64,000 nt of DNA from Nocardioides sp. InS609-2 (GTDB taxonomy: Bacteria > Actinomycetota > Actinomycetes > Propionibacteriales > Nocardioidaceae): contig NZ_CP060034.1 in assembly GCF_023208195.1 (NCBI RefSeq), forward strand, positions 1,178,001 to 1,242,000. Reading direction: 5' to 3'. The notes under the pieces were generated by a model. That model saw nothing but the letters and a program-made list of their open reading frames with translations, was not told the DNA's origin and did no database searches. A program made the position numbers and the translations under genes. Of the stretch, positions 18,720 to 28,603 are shown piece by piece (positions within the stretch are counted from its first letter, which is position 1; every line of letters begins with the position of its first letter).

Positions 18720-19112
18720 CTAGCTCTCGGCGTGCAGCGTCTGCTGGGGTTTGGCGTGCTCGGCGAGCATCGCGATGCCGCGCTTGAGCCCGCCGACCTC
18801 GTCGCCCTCGCCGAAGGCCGACTGCATCGCCATCACTGCCAGCTCGACCTCGCGGTCGGGCAGGTGGCGGCGTACGTCGGCTCCGGTGACGACCTCGAGG
18901 GCGCGCACCGTCGGGTCGACCAGGATCAGCACGCTGTGTGACGGCGCCACCAGGGCGGCGTGCAGCGACCGGGCGTGGTCTGCGGGACTGCCCTGCGCGA
19001 TGCCCCGGAAGACGGAGAACTCGAAGCGACAGGTCTGCTCCGCCGAGCGGATCGCCTTGTCGATGTCCGCGCGCTGACGCGCGGTCAGCTCACCAGCTGC
19101 CACTCGCCCCAC
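18720..19112 (-). CDS. DUF5130 (TPM-like) domain protein
   Basis: 130 residues: AAGELTARQRADIDKAIRSAE, FEFSVFRGI, VLILVDPTVRALEVVTGADVRRHLPDR split by short linkers. This is the small TPM-like fold protein found beside pepN in many actinobacteria (Rv2468c in M. tuberculosis as I recall); function unknown. It overlaps the end of the upstream membrane protein by 23 nt, so the two are likely expressed together. Convergent with pepN. Confidence 0.75.
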   Translation of the reverse strand: MGRVAAGELTARQRADIDKAIRSAEQTCRFEFSVFRGIAQGSPADHARSLHAALVAPSHSVLILVDPTVRALEVVTGADVRRHLPDREVELAVMAMQSAFGEGDEVGGLKRGIAMLAEHAKPQQTLHAES

Positions 19113-19461
19113 CGGTTTCCTTCTCGTGACCGGAGTCGGCGGAACGGCTGGTCAGCTCACCGGTGCCCGCGCGGGGTCCGCCGAACCACTCGTCGTCGAT
19201 CGGAGCGGCACCGGGGGCGAGCTTCTCACCTCGAGCCAGGGCCGGCACGTAGACCGCGAGCGCGATCAGCACGAACAGCAGCAGCGGCACACCACCCAGG
19301 AGCAGGAGGGCGTGCAGCACCGAGACGGGCTCCGGGTCGGACCAGCCCTCGGGTACGTCGGCGAGGGCGGGCCGTGCGGTGAGCACCACCGCGGCGAGGC
19401 CGCCGGCGATCACGGAGGCGCGGCGGGCGAGCCTGCGGGTGGACGAGGTCTGCGTGGTCAC
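19090..19461 (-). CDS. Small membrane protein paired with DUF5130 gene
   Basis: 123 residues: an N-terminal hydrophobic segment ending in a likely signal-peptidase site (ARPALADVPEG), then one strong transmembrane helix (ALLLLGGVPLLLFVLIALAVYV), then a polar cytoplasmic or periplasmic tail with DDEWFGGPR. Family unnamed to me; the same pair with DUF5130 recurs in actinobacteria. It starts with ATG facing away from mscS. Confidence 0.7.
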   Translation of the reverse strand: MTTQTSSTRRLARRASVIAGGLAAVVLTARPALADVPEGWSDPEPVSVLHALLLLGGVPLLLFVLIALAVYVPALARGEKLAPGAAPIDDEWFGGPRAGTGELTSRSADSGHEKETGGASGSW

Positions 19462-19548
19462 GGGGTGAGGATATCGGCTCCCGGCACAGGTCCCGCAGGC
19501 ACCGGGTCAACTCGGTCATCTGCCCAGCCGGTCGCCATACTGGGCGCC

Positions 19549-20610
19549 ATGTCTGCTCTTCCCCCGACCCTCTCTTTGCTGCCCACCAGCGACTGCACGA
19601 GCGGTGAGATCGTCTGCGGCTGGGTGCGTGATGCCACCGACAGCGAGCAGGCGGCCGAGGTGGCCGACGTACTCATCGGGGCACCCCTGGCCATCGTCGG
19701 GCTGATCCTGCTCGGCGTCGTCCTTCGCTGGTTCCTGCACCGGCTCGTCGACCGGGTCGTGCGCCACGCCGAGGAGGGGATGGTGCCCGACCGGCTCTCG
19801 AGGGTCGTCGGCGCCCGCGCGAAGCTCGGCCGCAGCGCCGAGCCGCCGCACGACGTCGCCACCTCCACGCGGCGGGTGCAACGCGCGAAGACCATGGGCA
19901 GCCTGCTGAACAGCATCATCAGCGGCATCGTGGTCGCGGTGTTCGGCACGATGGTGCTCAGCGAGATGAACGTCGACATCGCGCCGATCATCGCCAGCGC
20001 CGGCATCATCGGTGTCGCGTTCGGCTTCGGCGCGCAGAGCCTGGTGAAGGACTTCCTTTCGGGCATCTTCATGATCGTCGAGGACCAGTACGGCGTCGGC
20101 GACGTCGTCGACCTCGGTGAGGCGAACGGCACCGTCGAGGCGGTGAGCCTGCGGGTGACCCGGCTGCGCGACGTCAACGGCACGGTCTGGTACGTCCGCA
20201 ACGGTGAGATCGTCCGGGTCGGCAACATGAGCCAGAACTGGGCGCGCACGGTGCTCGACGTCGCGGTCGGCTACGGCGAGGACCTCTCCCAGGTGCGTCG
20301 GGTGCTCAAGGACATCGCCCACGATCTGTGGGTCGACGAGGAGTTCAAGGGGCAGATCATCGAGGAGCCCGAGATCTGGGGCGTGGAGTCGATGACGGCC
20401 GACTCCGTCAACGTGCGGGTCACGCTCAAGACCGCGCCGATGGAGCAGTGGGCCGTGGCTCGCGAGATGCGCGAGCGGATCAAGGCCCGCTTCGACCACG
20501 AGGGCATCGAGATGCCGCACCGGCTGGTGTCGCGCCTCGACATGCCGCTGACGCCCGTCGCCGCCGAGCCCGCACCGCCCGTCGACCCCGCGCCCGGGGA
20601 GAGGCAGTGA
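19549..20610 (+). CDS. mscS: Small-conductance mechanosensitive channel (MscS family)
   Basis: 353 residues. A short extracellular N-terminus, a transmembrane helix (IGAPLAIVGLILLGVVLRW), a second (NSIISGIVVAVFGTMVLSEM) and the pore-lining TM3 region (IIASAGIIGVAFGFGAQSLVKDFLSG) with the conserved Gly/Ala packing precede the beta domain (MIVEDQYGVGDVVDLG). It releases osmolytes under hypo-osmotic shock. Start ATG is preceded by CATACT and 7 nt, likely leaderless; an upstream in-frame extension would overlap the divergent gene. Confidence 0.93.
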   Translation: MSALPPTLSLLPTSDCTSGEIVCGWVRDATDSEQAAEVADVLIGAPLAIVGLILLGVVLRWFLHRLVDRVVRHAEEGMVPDRLSRVVGARAKLGRSAEPPHDVATSTRRVQRAKTMGSLLNSIISGIVVAVFGTMVLSEMNVDIAPIIASAGIIGVAFGFGAQSLVKDFLSGIFMIVEDQYGVGDVVDLGEANGTVEAVSLRVTRLRDVNGTVWYVRNGEIVRVGNMSQNWARTVLDVAVGYGEDLSQVRRVLKDIAHDLWVDEEFKGQIIEEPEIWGVESMTADSVNVRVTLKTAPMEQWAVAREMRERIKARFDHEGIEMPHRLVSRLDMPLTPVAAEPAPPVDPAPGERQ

Positions 20611-20638
20611 CCGGGCGCCGGGCACAATGGGTCGCATC

Positions 20639-21031
20639 ATGTCCTCCCCTGACACCGAGCTGAGCTTCTACGACGAGATCGGCGGCGAAGCCACCTTCCG
20701 CACGATCGTCGACACCTTCTATGCCGGGGTGGCCGAGGACGACGTGCTCCGGCCGCTCTATCCCGAGCAGGACCTGGGCCCGGCCACGGAGCGGTTCACG
20801 CTCTTCCTCATCCAGTACTGGGGCGGCCCGACCACCTACTCCGAGGCGCGCGGGCACCCGCGGCTGCGGATGCGGCACGCGCCGTTCGCGGTGACGCCGC
20901 TGGCCAAGGACCGCTGGCTGCTGCACTTCCGCGCCGGACTCGACGCCGCCAAGCTGACGCCCGCGCAGGACGAGCAGTTCTGGGACTACGTCACCCACGC
21001 GGCGCAGTTCATGGTCAACTCGCTCGAGTGA
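20639..21031 (+). CDS. glbO: Group II truncated hemoglobin (trHbO)
   Basis: 130-residue heme protein. LSFYDEIGGEATFRTIVDTFYAGV carries the A/B helices with the B10 Tyr; the proximal His lies in MRHAPF and the group II TrpG8 in DRWLLHF. Proposed roles are oxygen or peroxide handling near the respiratory chain. CACAAT (20623-20628) may be the -10. An alternative ATG four codons upstream is possible. It overlaps the convergent thioesterase by 17 nt and matches the Rv2470 position. Confidence 0.93.
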   Translation: MSSPDTELSFYDEIGGEATFRTIVDTFYAGVAEDDVLRPLYPEQDLGPATERFTLFLIQYWGGPTTYSEARGHPRLRMRHAPFAVTPLAKDRWLLHFRAGLDAAKLTPAQDEQFWDYVTHAAQFMVNSLE

Positions 21032-21881
21032 GCCTCGCGCGGTACTCCGCCGACGGCTCCGTCGAGCGCTGCGTCTGAGCGTCGAAGACCACCACCACGA
21101 CGCGCGCCCGGGACAGCAGGGTGTCGCCGTCGCGGATCTCGGACTCGATGGTGAACGACTTGTTGCCGACGTGCGAGACGTGCGCCCAGACGTCGTACGG
21201 CTCCTCGCGGAAGAGGATCGGCACCCGGTAGTCGACGTCGGTCTGTGCGACGACGACGCCGAGCGTCTCGTGCTCGTGGCCGAGGCCCGGGGTGAGGCCG
21301 GAGAGCATCTGGATGCGGGACTCCTGGAAGTACTCGAAGTACTTCACGTTGTTGACGTGCCCGTAGACGTCGACGTCGGAGAAGCGCACGTACAAGGGAA
21401 AGTGCGCCCGGGTGTCCTCGGGCGGCGGGTCCAGCTTCACGCGCGGGCGCTTCTCGGTGGGCTCGAGGAAACGCGTGAGGATCTCGCGTTCGGTCTCGCT
21501 GATGCGGCGGGGGCGCCCGGTCGCGAAGACGTACGGCGTCAGCACCGTCGTGGCCCGCAGGTACGTCGTACGGCGGCCGGCGTCGTCCTCGTCGAAGACC
21601 TCGTAGCCCATCGTGAACGACGCGGCCCGGAGCTCGGTGACCCAGCACTCGATGCGGATCGGGCGGAAGCGGAAGGTGAGCGGCGCGAGGTAGCTGACCT
21701 CGTGGCGCACCACGACGACGCCCTCCGTCAGCTCGGCGCCTTCAGGGCGGCTGGCGGGCACGTGCTTGCGGATCATGTCGACCCGCGCCTCCTGGAGGTA
21801 GTCGACATAGACAACATTGTTGACGTGACCCAGGAGATCCAGGTCGGCCCACCGCATCGGGCACTCGTAGACGTGGCGCAC
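21015..21881 (-). CDS. Acyl-CoA thioesterase with two fused hot-dog domains
   Basis: 288 residues with two 4-hydroxybenzoyl-CoA thioesterase-type domains, each with the active-site signature: WADLDLLGHVNNVVY near the N-terminus and FSDVDVYGHVNNVKY near residue 165. It would hydrolyse acyl-CoA thioesters in the cytosol; chain length unknown. GTG start chosen because it places the first hot-dog strand at the N-terminus and GGGAG lies about 9 nt upstream. It is the likely equivalent of Rv2475c. Confidence 0.88.
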   Translation of the reverse strand: MRHVYECPMRWADLDLLGHVNNVVYVDYLQEARVDMIRKHVPASRPEGAELTEGVVVVRHEVSYLAPLTFRFRPIRIECWVTELRAASFTMGYEVFDEDDAGRRTTYLRATTVLTPYVFATGRPRRISETEREILTRFLEPTEKRPRVKLDPPPEDTRAHFPLYVRFSDVDVYGHVNNVKYFEYFQESRIQMLSGLTPGLGHEHETLGVVVAQTDVDYRVPILFREEPYDVWAHVSHVGNKSFTIESEIRDGDTLLSRARVVVVVFDAQTQRSTEPSAEYRARLTRAS

Positions 21882-21927
21882 GCCTCGATGCTCCCAGACT
21901 CGGCGGACTGGTGCGTCAGTGCCCGTT

Positions 21928-22110
21928 TCAGTGGTGCGCGACGAGCCGGCCGTAGTAGGTCGGGATCGACTCACGGCGGATGAGACGGATCTTGCGGTTG
22001 CGGACGACGCCGCTGATCGCGACAGCCACGGTGAGGACCGCGGTGACGGCGGCAACCGCGAGGATCGACACCATGAACGCGGTCATGAACTCGGGATCGA
22101 AGTTGACCAT
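21928..22110 (-). CDS. Small membrane protein under a palindromic operator
   Basis: 60 residues: one long hydrophobic helix (FMVSILAVAAVTAVLTVAVAI) and a basic tail (RNRKIRLIRRESIPTYYGR). It has a strong ribosome-binding site (AAAAGGAGAAG, 5 nt before ATG). Its leader and promoter contain three CTAC-N4-GTAG palindromes and it is divergent from a TetR gene, which suggests it is the regulator's main target. Function unknown. Confidence 0.75.
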   Translation of the reverse strand: MVNFDPEFMTAFMVSILAVAAVTAVLTVAVAISGVVRNRKIRLIRRESIPTYYGRLVAHH

Positions 22111-22126
22111 GGGACTTCTCCTTTTT

Positions 22127-22170
22127 CTACATTTGTAGAATCTCTACGTCTGTAGAAACTACGCCTGTAG
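22127..22170. promoter_or_regulatory. Three-palindrome operator between small membrane gene and tetR
   Basis: CTACATTTGTAG (22127-22138), CTACGTCTGTAG (22144-22155) and CTACGCCTGTAG (22159-22170), spaced 17 and 15 bp. Consensus CTAC(A/G)NNTGTAG. They cover the leader, start site and -10/spacer of the minus-strand gene, and the third abuts the -35 of tetR. The core also resembles the mycobacterial BlaI operator TACTACATATGTAGTA as I recall it, so the binding protein may be the adjacent TetR or a BlaI-type repressor elsewhere. Confidence 0.75.
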
Positions 22171-22184
22171 AACACTGGGGGCAA
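22156..22184 (-). promoter_or_regulatory. Promoter of the 60-residue membrane protein
   Basis: On the minus strand TTGCCC (22179-22184), a 17-bp spacer and TAGTTT (22156-22161). Operator 3 overlaps the -10 and spacer, and operator 2 covers the expected start site. Confidence 0.55.
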
Positions 22185-22191
22185 GTCGGGC

Positions 22192-22197
22192 TAGCGT
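22192..22197 (+). promoter_or_regulatory. -10 box of tetR
   Basis: TAGCGT, about 50 nt before the tetR GTG. The -35 position at 22169-22174 (AGAACA) overlaps the end of operator 3, consistent with autoregulation. Confidence 0.5.
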
Positions 22198-22247
22198 GGG
22201 CTGTCTCACACCGTCGTCCGCACCGTTGACATTGCCGAGGAGGAGCC

Positions 22248-22853
22248 GTGCCCGAGCCGTCCCGCAGCGACATCAGTCCGCGCCGCCGGGCGATCCTCGA
22301 GGCCGCTCAGGCGGTCGTCGCCGAGCAGGGCCTGCGTGGGCTGACGCACCGCGCGGTGGACCGCGCGGCCGGTCTTCCCGAGGGCAGTACGTCGGCCTAC
22401 CTGCGCACCCGCAAGGCACTCCAGCTCGCCCTGGCCGAGTACGTCGTGGGCCAGCACGCGATGGACGTGGAGGCCCTGTCGGTGCGACTGACCGAGTGCC
22501 AGGGCGATCCGGTCCGGGCCGCCGACGTCACCGGCGACCTGTTCCGGCGCTGGCTGCACGACCGCGACCGGCTGGTCGCCCGTCTCGAGCTCACCCTCGA
22601 GTCCGTCCGCGACGACGAGCTCTCCGAGCTGCTGGCGACCGCACGGGGCCAGCTCGTGGAAACGGTCGACCAGGCGCTCGCGACCGCCGGCAAGATGCAC
22701 GACGCGACCCGGGCCGAGACGGTCGTGGCCGCCCTCGACGGCGTGCTGCTTGGTGGGCTGTTGAAGTCCCCACGCCAGCGGCCGGCGTACCTCCAGCGCT
22801 CGCTGACGCAGGTCTTCGCCTCCCTCAACGACGCCCCCGCGACGACCGTCTAG
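22248..22853 (+). CDS. TetR family transcriptional regulator
   Basis: 201 residues. N-terminal TetR helix-turn-helix (RRAILEAAQAVVAEQGLRGLTHRAVDRAAGLPEGST in pieces; the recognition helix follows Leu-Pro-Glu-Gly-Ser) and a C-terminal ligand-binding helical domain. GTG start with AGGAGG 5 nt upstream. Divergent from the 60-residue membrane gene, with the palindromic operators between them, so it probably represses that gene and itself. Ligand unknown. Confidence 0.9.
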   Translation: MPEPSRSDISPRRRAILEAAQAVVAEQGLRGLTHRAVDRAAGLPEGSTSAYLRTRKALQLALAEYVVGQHAMDVEALSVRLTECQGDPVRAADVTGDLFRRWLHDRDRLVARLELTLESVRDDELSELLATARGQLVETVDQALATAGKMHDATRAETVVAALDGVLLGGLLKSPRQRPAYLQRSLTQVFASLNDAPATTV

Positions 22854-22894
22854 GGTGACGAGCGCAGTCACCGCCTTCCCAGATCGGAGCTTCC

Positions 22895-24121
22895 ATGCCT
22901 GAGGCAGTCATCGTCTCCGTGGCCCGCACGCCCATCGGCCGCGCGAACAAAGGGTCGCTGAAGGACCTCCGGCCCGACGACCTCACCGCGTTCATCGTGA
23001 AGACGGCGCTCGACAAGGTGGAGGGTCTCGACCGCAACACGGTCGACGACCTCTACCTGGGTTGCGGGCTGCCCGGTGGTGAGTCCGGCAACAACATGGG
23101 CCGCATCGTCAACGTGCTCAACGGCATGGACGACGTGCCCGGCGCGACGATCACCCGCTACTGCGCCTCGTCGGTGCAGACCACGCGGATGGCGTTCCAC
23201 GCGATCAAGGCCGGCGAGGGCGACGTGTTCATCTCGGCCGGCGTCGAGATGGTGTCGCGGTTCGCGAAGGGCACCTCCGACCACTGGCCCGACACCCAGA
23301 ACCCGCAGTTCGCCGAGGCCCAGGCGCGCACGAAATCACGGGCCGAGGGCGGCTCTGCCGACTCAGGGGACTGGCACGACCCGCGCGACGACGGCACGCT
23401 GCCCGACGCCTACATCGCGATGGGTCAGACCGCCGAGAACGTCGCGAAGATGCGCGGCCTGTCGCGCCAAGAGCTCGACGAGTTCGGCGTGCGGTCGCAG
23501 AATCTCGCTGAGAAGGCGATCAACGACGGCTTCTGGGCGCGTGAGATCACTCCCGTCACGACCCCCGACGGCACCGTGGTCAGCACCGACGACGGCCCGC
23601 GCGCGGGCGTCACGTACGAAGGCATCAAGGACCTCAAGCCGGTCTTCCGCCCCGACGGTGTGGTGACCGCAGGCAACTGTTGCGCTCTGAACGACGGTGC
23701 GGCTGCCGTGGTGATCATGTCCGACACGAAGGCCGCCGAGCTCGGGCTGACCCCGCTCGCCCGCATCGTTTCGACCGGCGTATCCGCGCTGTCCCCCGAG
23801 ATCATGGGCCTCGGCCCGGTCGAGGCCACCAAGATCGCCCTGGCCCATGCCCAGATGAGCATCGGCGACATCGACCTGGTCGAGATCAACGAGGCGTTCG
23901 CGGCGCAGGTCGTGCCGTCGTACCAGGATCTCGGCATCGACATCGACCGCCTCAACGTCAACGGTGGCGCGATCGCGGTAGGTCACCCGTTCGGCATGAC
24001 CGGTGCGCGGCTGCAGAACACCATGCTCAACAGCCTCGACTGGCACGACAAGACCACCGGCCTCATCACCATGTGCGTCGGCGGCGGACAGGGCATGGCC
24101 CTGATCCTCGAGCGTCTCTGA
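22895..24121 (+). CDS. Acetyl-CoA C-acyltransferase (thiolase)
   Basis: 408 residues. Thiolase active-site residues are visible: nucleophile Cys in RYCASSVQTTRM, NEAFAAQ, His in GGAIAVGHPFGMTGAR, and the second Cys in MCVGGGQGMA. It would act in fatty-acid beta-oxidation (thiolytic cleavage) or acetoacetyl-CoA formation. It is probably cotranscribed with the downstream marR gene, 8 nt away. TAGGGT at the end of tetR may be its -10, giving a short leader. Confidence 0.93.
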   Translation: MPEAVIVSVARTPIGRANKGSLKDLRPDDLTAFIVKTALDKVEGLDRNTVDDLYLGCGLPGGESGNNMGRIVNVLNGMDDVPGATITRYCASSVQTTRMAFHAIKAGEGDVFISAGVEMVSRFAKGTSDHWPDTQNPQFAEAQARTKSRAEGGSADSGDWHDPRDDGTLPDAYIAMGQTAENVAKMRGLSRQELDEFGVRSQNLAEKAINDGFWAREITPVTTPDGTVVSTDDGPRAGVTYEGIKDLKPVFRPDGVVTAGNCCALNDGAAAVVIMSDTKAAELGLTPLARIVSTGVSALSPEIMGLGPVEATKIALAHAQMSIGDIDLVEINEAFAAQVVPSYQDLGIDIDRLNVNGGAIAVGHPFGMTGARLQNTMLNSLDWHDKTTGLITMCVGGGQGMALILERL

Positions 24122-24129
24122 GGATCGCG

Positions 24130-24633
24130 ATGTCGGACAACGTCACGCCACTTCCGGTCCCGACCCGCTGGCTCGACGAGTCGCAGCAACAGATCTGGCG
24201 AGCCTGGATCCTCGGCAACACGTTGCTGATGGGCCGGCTCGACGACGACCTGCGCCGCACCCACAACCTGTCACTGGTCGAGTACGAGATCCTCGTGCGG
24301 CTCTCCGAGCGGCCGGCCCGGCGGATGCGGATGGCCCAGCTCGCCGACGCGCTCGCCCACAGCCGGAGCCGGGTGACGCACACCATCGACCGCATGGAGA
24401 GGTCGGGCTACGTCACCCGTGCGCCGTCTCCCGACGACGGCCGCGGCATCGTGGCGACCATGACCGACGCCGGCTTCGCGCTGCTCGAGAAGGCCGCGCA
24501 CGCCCACGTCGACGGCGTGCGCGAGAACCTGGTCGACCTGGCCAGCCCCGAGGACCTCGAAGCCATCGGGCGGGTCTTGAACGCCGTTGCCGACCACCTG
24601 ATCGCAGCCCACCCGGAGATGGAGCTCAGGTAG
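24130..24633 (+). CDS. MarR family transcriptional regulator
   Basis: 167 residues with the MarR winged helix: LSLVEYEILVRLSE, RMRMAQLADALAHSRSRVTHTIDRMERSGYV in consecutive helices, then the wing RAPSPDDGRGIVATMTDAG. It starts 8 nt after the thiolase stop, so it may respond to a metabolite of that pathway. Target operator not identified. Confidence 0.9.
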   Translation: MSDNVTPLPVPTRWLDESQQQIWRAWILGNTLLMGRLDDDLRRTHNLSLVEYEILVRLSERPARRMRMAQLADALAHSRSRVTHTIDRMERSGYVTRAPSPDDGRGIVATMTDAGFALLEKAAHAHVDGVRENLVDLASPEDLEAIGRVLNAVADHLIAAHPEMELR

Positions 24634-24658
24634 GACGCGCCAGCGGCCTACGTCTCAG

Positions 24659-24751
24659 CTCGGTCGAGCAAGCCGTCAGCGACTGAGCTTGCGAAGGCGC
24701 TGAACCGGCGTGTCGAGACCCGGTGGGACGATCGACGGCCTCGACCACCGG
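24659..24751. repeat. Interspersed repeat between marR and ettA
   Basis: The 134-nt convergent gap holds GGTCGAGCAAGCC...GAGCTTGCGAAGG...GTGTCGAGACC and a second arm GGCCTCGACCACCGG. These are the same terminal words (GGTCTCGACAC, GGTGGTCGA) as the element at 9 kb in rearranged form. TCAGCG/CGCTGA within it can pair and may serve as a bidirectional terminator. Confidence 0.55.
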
Positions 24752-24767
24752 CAAGCAGAGGACGACG

Positions 24768-26450
<1,683 letters not shown>

Positions 26451-26492
26451 GGCGGGAACCATACCTGCGGAGGCGCCTCGAGCTCGCATCGC

Positions 26493-28154
26493 TCAGAGCG
26501 CGACGACGCTCACCCGACCTCCGTCGAGACGCCATTCGTGGGTGACCCCGACCGCCTCCCGGAAGCGCTCGTCGTGGCTCACGACCAGCAACGTGCCGTC
26601 GTACGCTCCGACCGCTGCCTCGAGCTGCTCGATGCCCGCGACGTCAAGGTGGTTGGTGGGTTCGTCCAGCACCAGGGTGTTGACCTCGCGGCCCTGGAAG
26701 ACGGCCATCAGTGCGCGGGTGCGCTCCCCCATGCTCAGTCCGCTGGCGGGCCGGTCGACGTGCTCGGCACCGAGACCGAACTTCGCCAGCAGGGTGCGTA
26801 CGTCGCCCGGTTCGGCTCCGCCGAGCTCGCGCCCTACGACCTCGGCGACCGACTCGTCGGTGTCCATCAGCCTTCGCTCCTGGTCGAGGATGCCGAGCGT
26901 GACCCGGGCACCCAGCGAACGCCGCCCACCATCGAGCGGCACCTCCCCCATCAGGGCGCCCAGCAGCGTGGACTTGCCGCTGCCGTTGTCGCCCAACAGC
27001 GCGATGCGGTCGGCCCGCCCGACGGCCAGGGTCACCGGACCGAGGGTGAAGTCGCCGCGTCGTACGACTGCGTCGGTCAGGGTGCCGACCACGTCGGTCG
27101 AGGGCGGGCCGGAGGTCAGCTGGTACCTCAGCTGCCACTCCTTGCGTGGCTGCTCGACGCCGTCCAGGCGGTCGACCGCGTCCCGCAGGCGTGAGGCCTT
27201 GGCGCCCTGCCGATCGGCGCGCGCCTTGTCGCGCTCACGCAGGTGCTTGTCGCGCTCGTCTCCGCGCTTGACGGCCAGCAGGCCCTTCTCGGCCCAGGCA
27301 CGCCGCTGCCGGGACTGCGTGACCAACGAGTCGCGGGCGTCGGCGTACTTCTCGTAGTCGGCCCAGGCTCTCGCGCGGGCCGCTTCCTTGGCGGCGACGA
27401 AGTCGGACCAGCCGCCCGGGTGGTGGGCGATCGACTGCTGGTGGAGGTCGAGCTCGACCACGGAGGTGACCACCCGGTCGAGGAACGCCCGGTCATGACT
27501 GGCGATCAGCACCGGACCGTCGTGCGAGGTCACGAAGTCGGCCATCAGCTCGAGCCCACGGCGGTCGAGGTTGTTGGTGGGCTCGTCGAGCAGGAGCACG
27601 TCGTACTGGCTGAGCAGCACCGCGACCAGGCACGCCCGGGCGACCTGGCCACCGGAGAGCGTGCCGAGCGGGCGGTGCGGGTCGACGTCGAGTCCGACGC
27701 GGCCCGCCACGCCGGGCAGGCGGTCGATGAGGTCGGCGGCGCCGAGGGCGAGCCAGCGTTCGAGAGCGCCGGCGTAGGCGTCGTCGGCGCCCGGGCCACC
27801 TTCGGCCAGGGCGAGTGAGGTCGACTCGAGGCGCTCGTCGGCTGCGGCCACGCCTGTGCGTCGGCGCACGTAGTCGAGCAGCGACTCGGTGCCGTCGGGC
27901 ACGACCTGCGGCAACCAGGCCATCGTCGCGTCGGCCGGCGCCACCCGGACCGTGCCGGAGTCCACCGGCAGCTCACCGGCGATGGTGCGCATCAGCGTCG
28001 ACTTGCCGGAGCCGTTGACGCCGACGACGACGGTGACGTCGCCGGCGGCCAACACCAGGTCGAGGCTCGTGAAGAGGGTGCGCGCACCGAACGCGACGCC
28101 GAGGTCGTTCAGCGTGACGGTGGCAGTGGTGTGCGAAGAAGAGGTCGAAGACAT
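26493..28154 (-). CDS. ABC-F family ATPase of the antibiotic-resistance type
   Basis: 553 residues with two ABC domains (GVNGSGKSTLM, LSGGQVARA; GDNGSGKSTLL, LSMGERTRA) and an interdomain linker rich in Arg/Lys (DARDSLVTQSRQRRAWAEKG). It lacks the EttA arm and more closely resembles actinobacterial ribosome-protection ABC-Fs. Drug specificity cannot be read. It is preceded by a promoter and a leaderless four-codon reading frame that may sense translation inhibition. The ATG has only a weak GGGA upstream. Confidence 0.85.
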   Translation of the reverse strand: MSSTSSSHTTATVTLNDLGVAFGARTLFTSLDLVLAAGDVTVVVGVNGSGKSTLMRTIAGELPVDSGTVRVAPADATMAWLPQVVPDGTESLLDYVRRRTGVAAADERLESTSLALAEGGPGADDAYAGALERWLALGAADLIDRLPGVAGRVGLDVDPHRPLGTLSGGQVARACLVAVLLSQYDVLLLDEPTNNLDRRGLELMADFVTSHDGPVLIASHDRAFLDRVVTSVVELDLHQQSIAHHPGGWSDFVAAKEAARARAWADYEKYADARDSLVTQSRQRRAWAEKGLLAVKRGDERDKHLRERDKARADRQGAKASRLRDAVDRLDGVEQPRKEWQLRYQLTSGPPSTDVVGTLTDAVVRRGDFTLGPVTLAVGRADRIALLGDNGSGKSTLLGALMGEVPLDGGRRSLGARVTLGILDQERRLMDTDESVAEVVGRELGGAEPGDVRTLLAKFGLGAEHVDRPASGLSMGERTRALMAVFQGREVNTLVLDEPTNHLDVAGIEQLEAAVGAYDGTLLVVSHDERFREAVGVTHEWRLDGGRVSVVAL

Positions 28155-28200
28155 GGGAGTCCCGGGGAGTCGGACGGACCGCTCACGGCGGTTGGTCGGC

Positions 28201-28215
28201 TCAGGAGTTCTTCAC
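28201..28215 (-). CDS. Putative leaderless leader peptide of the ABC-F gene (4 codons)
   Basis: GTG AAG AAC TCC TGA on the minus strand, beginning exactly 7 nt after a TAGCGT -10 box, so the mRNA should start with this GTG. The stop lies 46 nt before the ABC-F ATG, and a small hairpin (ACCGC/GCGGT) lies between. Short upstream reading frames before ABC-F and erm genes commonly regulate them through drug-stalled ribosomes; here that is inference. Confidence 0.45.
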   Translation of the reverse strand: MKNS

Positions 28216-28222
28216 GACCCGC

Positions 28223-28251
28223 ACGCTACGCGGGTCGGGCGTGAAGACCAA
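28223..28251 (-). promoter_or_regulatory. Promoter of the ABC-F transcript
   Basis: TTGGTC (28246-28251), a 17-bp spacer and TAGCGT (28223-28228) on the minus strand. The inverted repeat CTTCACG/CGTGAAG around it overlaps the -35, spacer and start, and so could be an operator rather than an RNA hairpin. Confidence 0.6.
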
Positions 28252-28289
28252 CCGAAATACGATGAGACCTGCACGGTCCTCGCGGCGTC

Positions 28290-28597
28290 TTGCCGTCGAA
28301 CGATTTCGACATCTTGTGTGGTGCGGTCGGCAGCAAGGACTGCACGCCGTTGCGTCGGCCCGACGGGACGGCGTACGGCATCAGCTTCAACGCCGACAGC
28401 CTGGGCGCGGCCTTCTTCGACTCGCACGTCCTGACCGACGACGAGGGCCTGGTGCAGGGCTGGTCTCCGACGACACCTCCGGCGAGAAGTGGAGCGCGCC
28501 GGTCACCGCCGACCGGCCGGCCCTCACCGTCGAGCAGGTGCGCGCGATCGCCGAGGACCCGACCTGGCAGGACTGGACTCCCCCGGCCGACGACTGA
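28290..28597 (+). pseudogene. Fragment of a secreted-type protein gene, frameshifted
   Basis: One frame reads CGAVGSKDCTPLRRPDGTAYG and FFDSHVLTDDEGLVQGW; the next frame continues SGEKWSAPVTADRP and LTVEQVRAIAEDPTW to a stop. The C-terminal LTVEQxxAIA motif is common at the end of actinobacterial cell-surface proteins. There is no start, signal peptide or ribosome-binding site. The 450-nt stretch from the ABC-F start to ssb holds this remnant and the ABC-F promoter only. Confidence 0.6.
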
Positions 28598-28603
28598 CGG
28601 CCG

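Noticed and set aside
28210..28247. Inverted repeat CTTCACG/CGTGAAG read as an RNA attenuator of the ABC-F gene
   Set aside because: It overlaps the -35, spacer and start site of a good promoter, so most of it would not be transcribed; it could only be a DNA operator.
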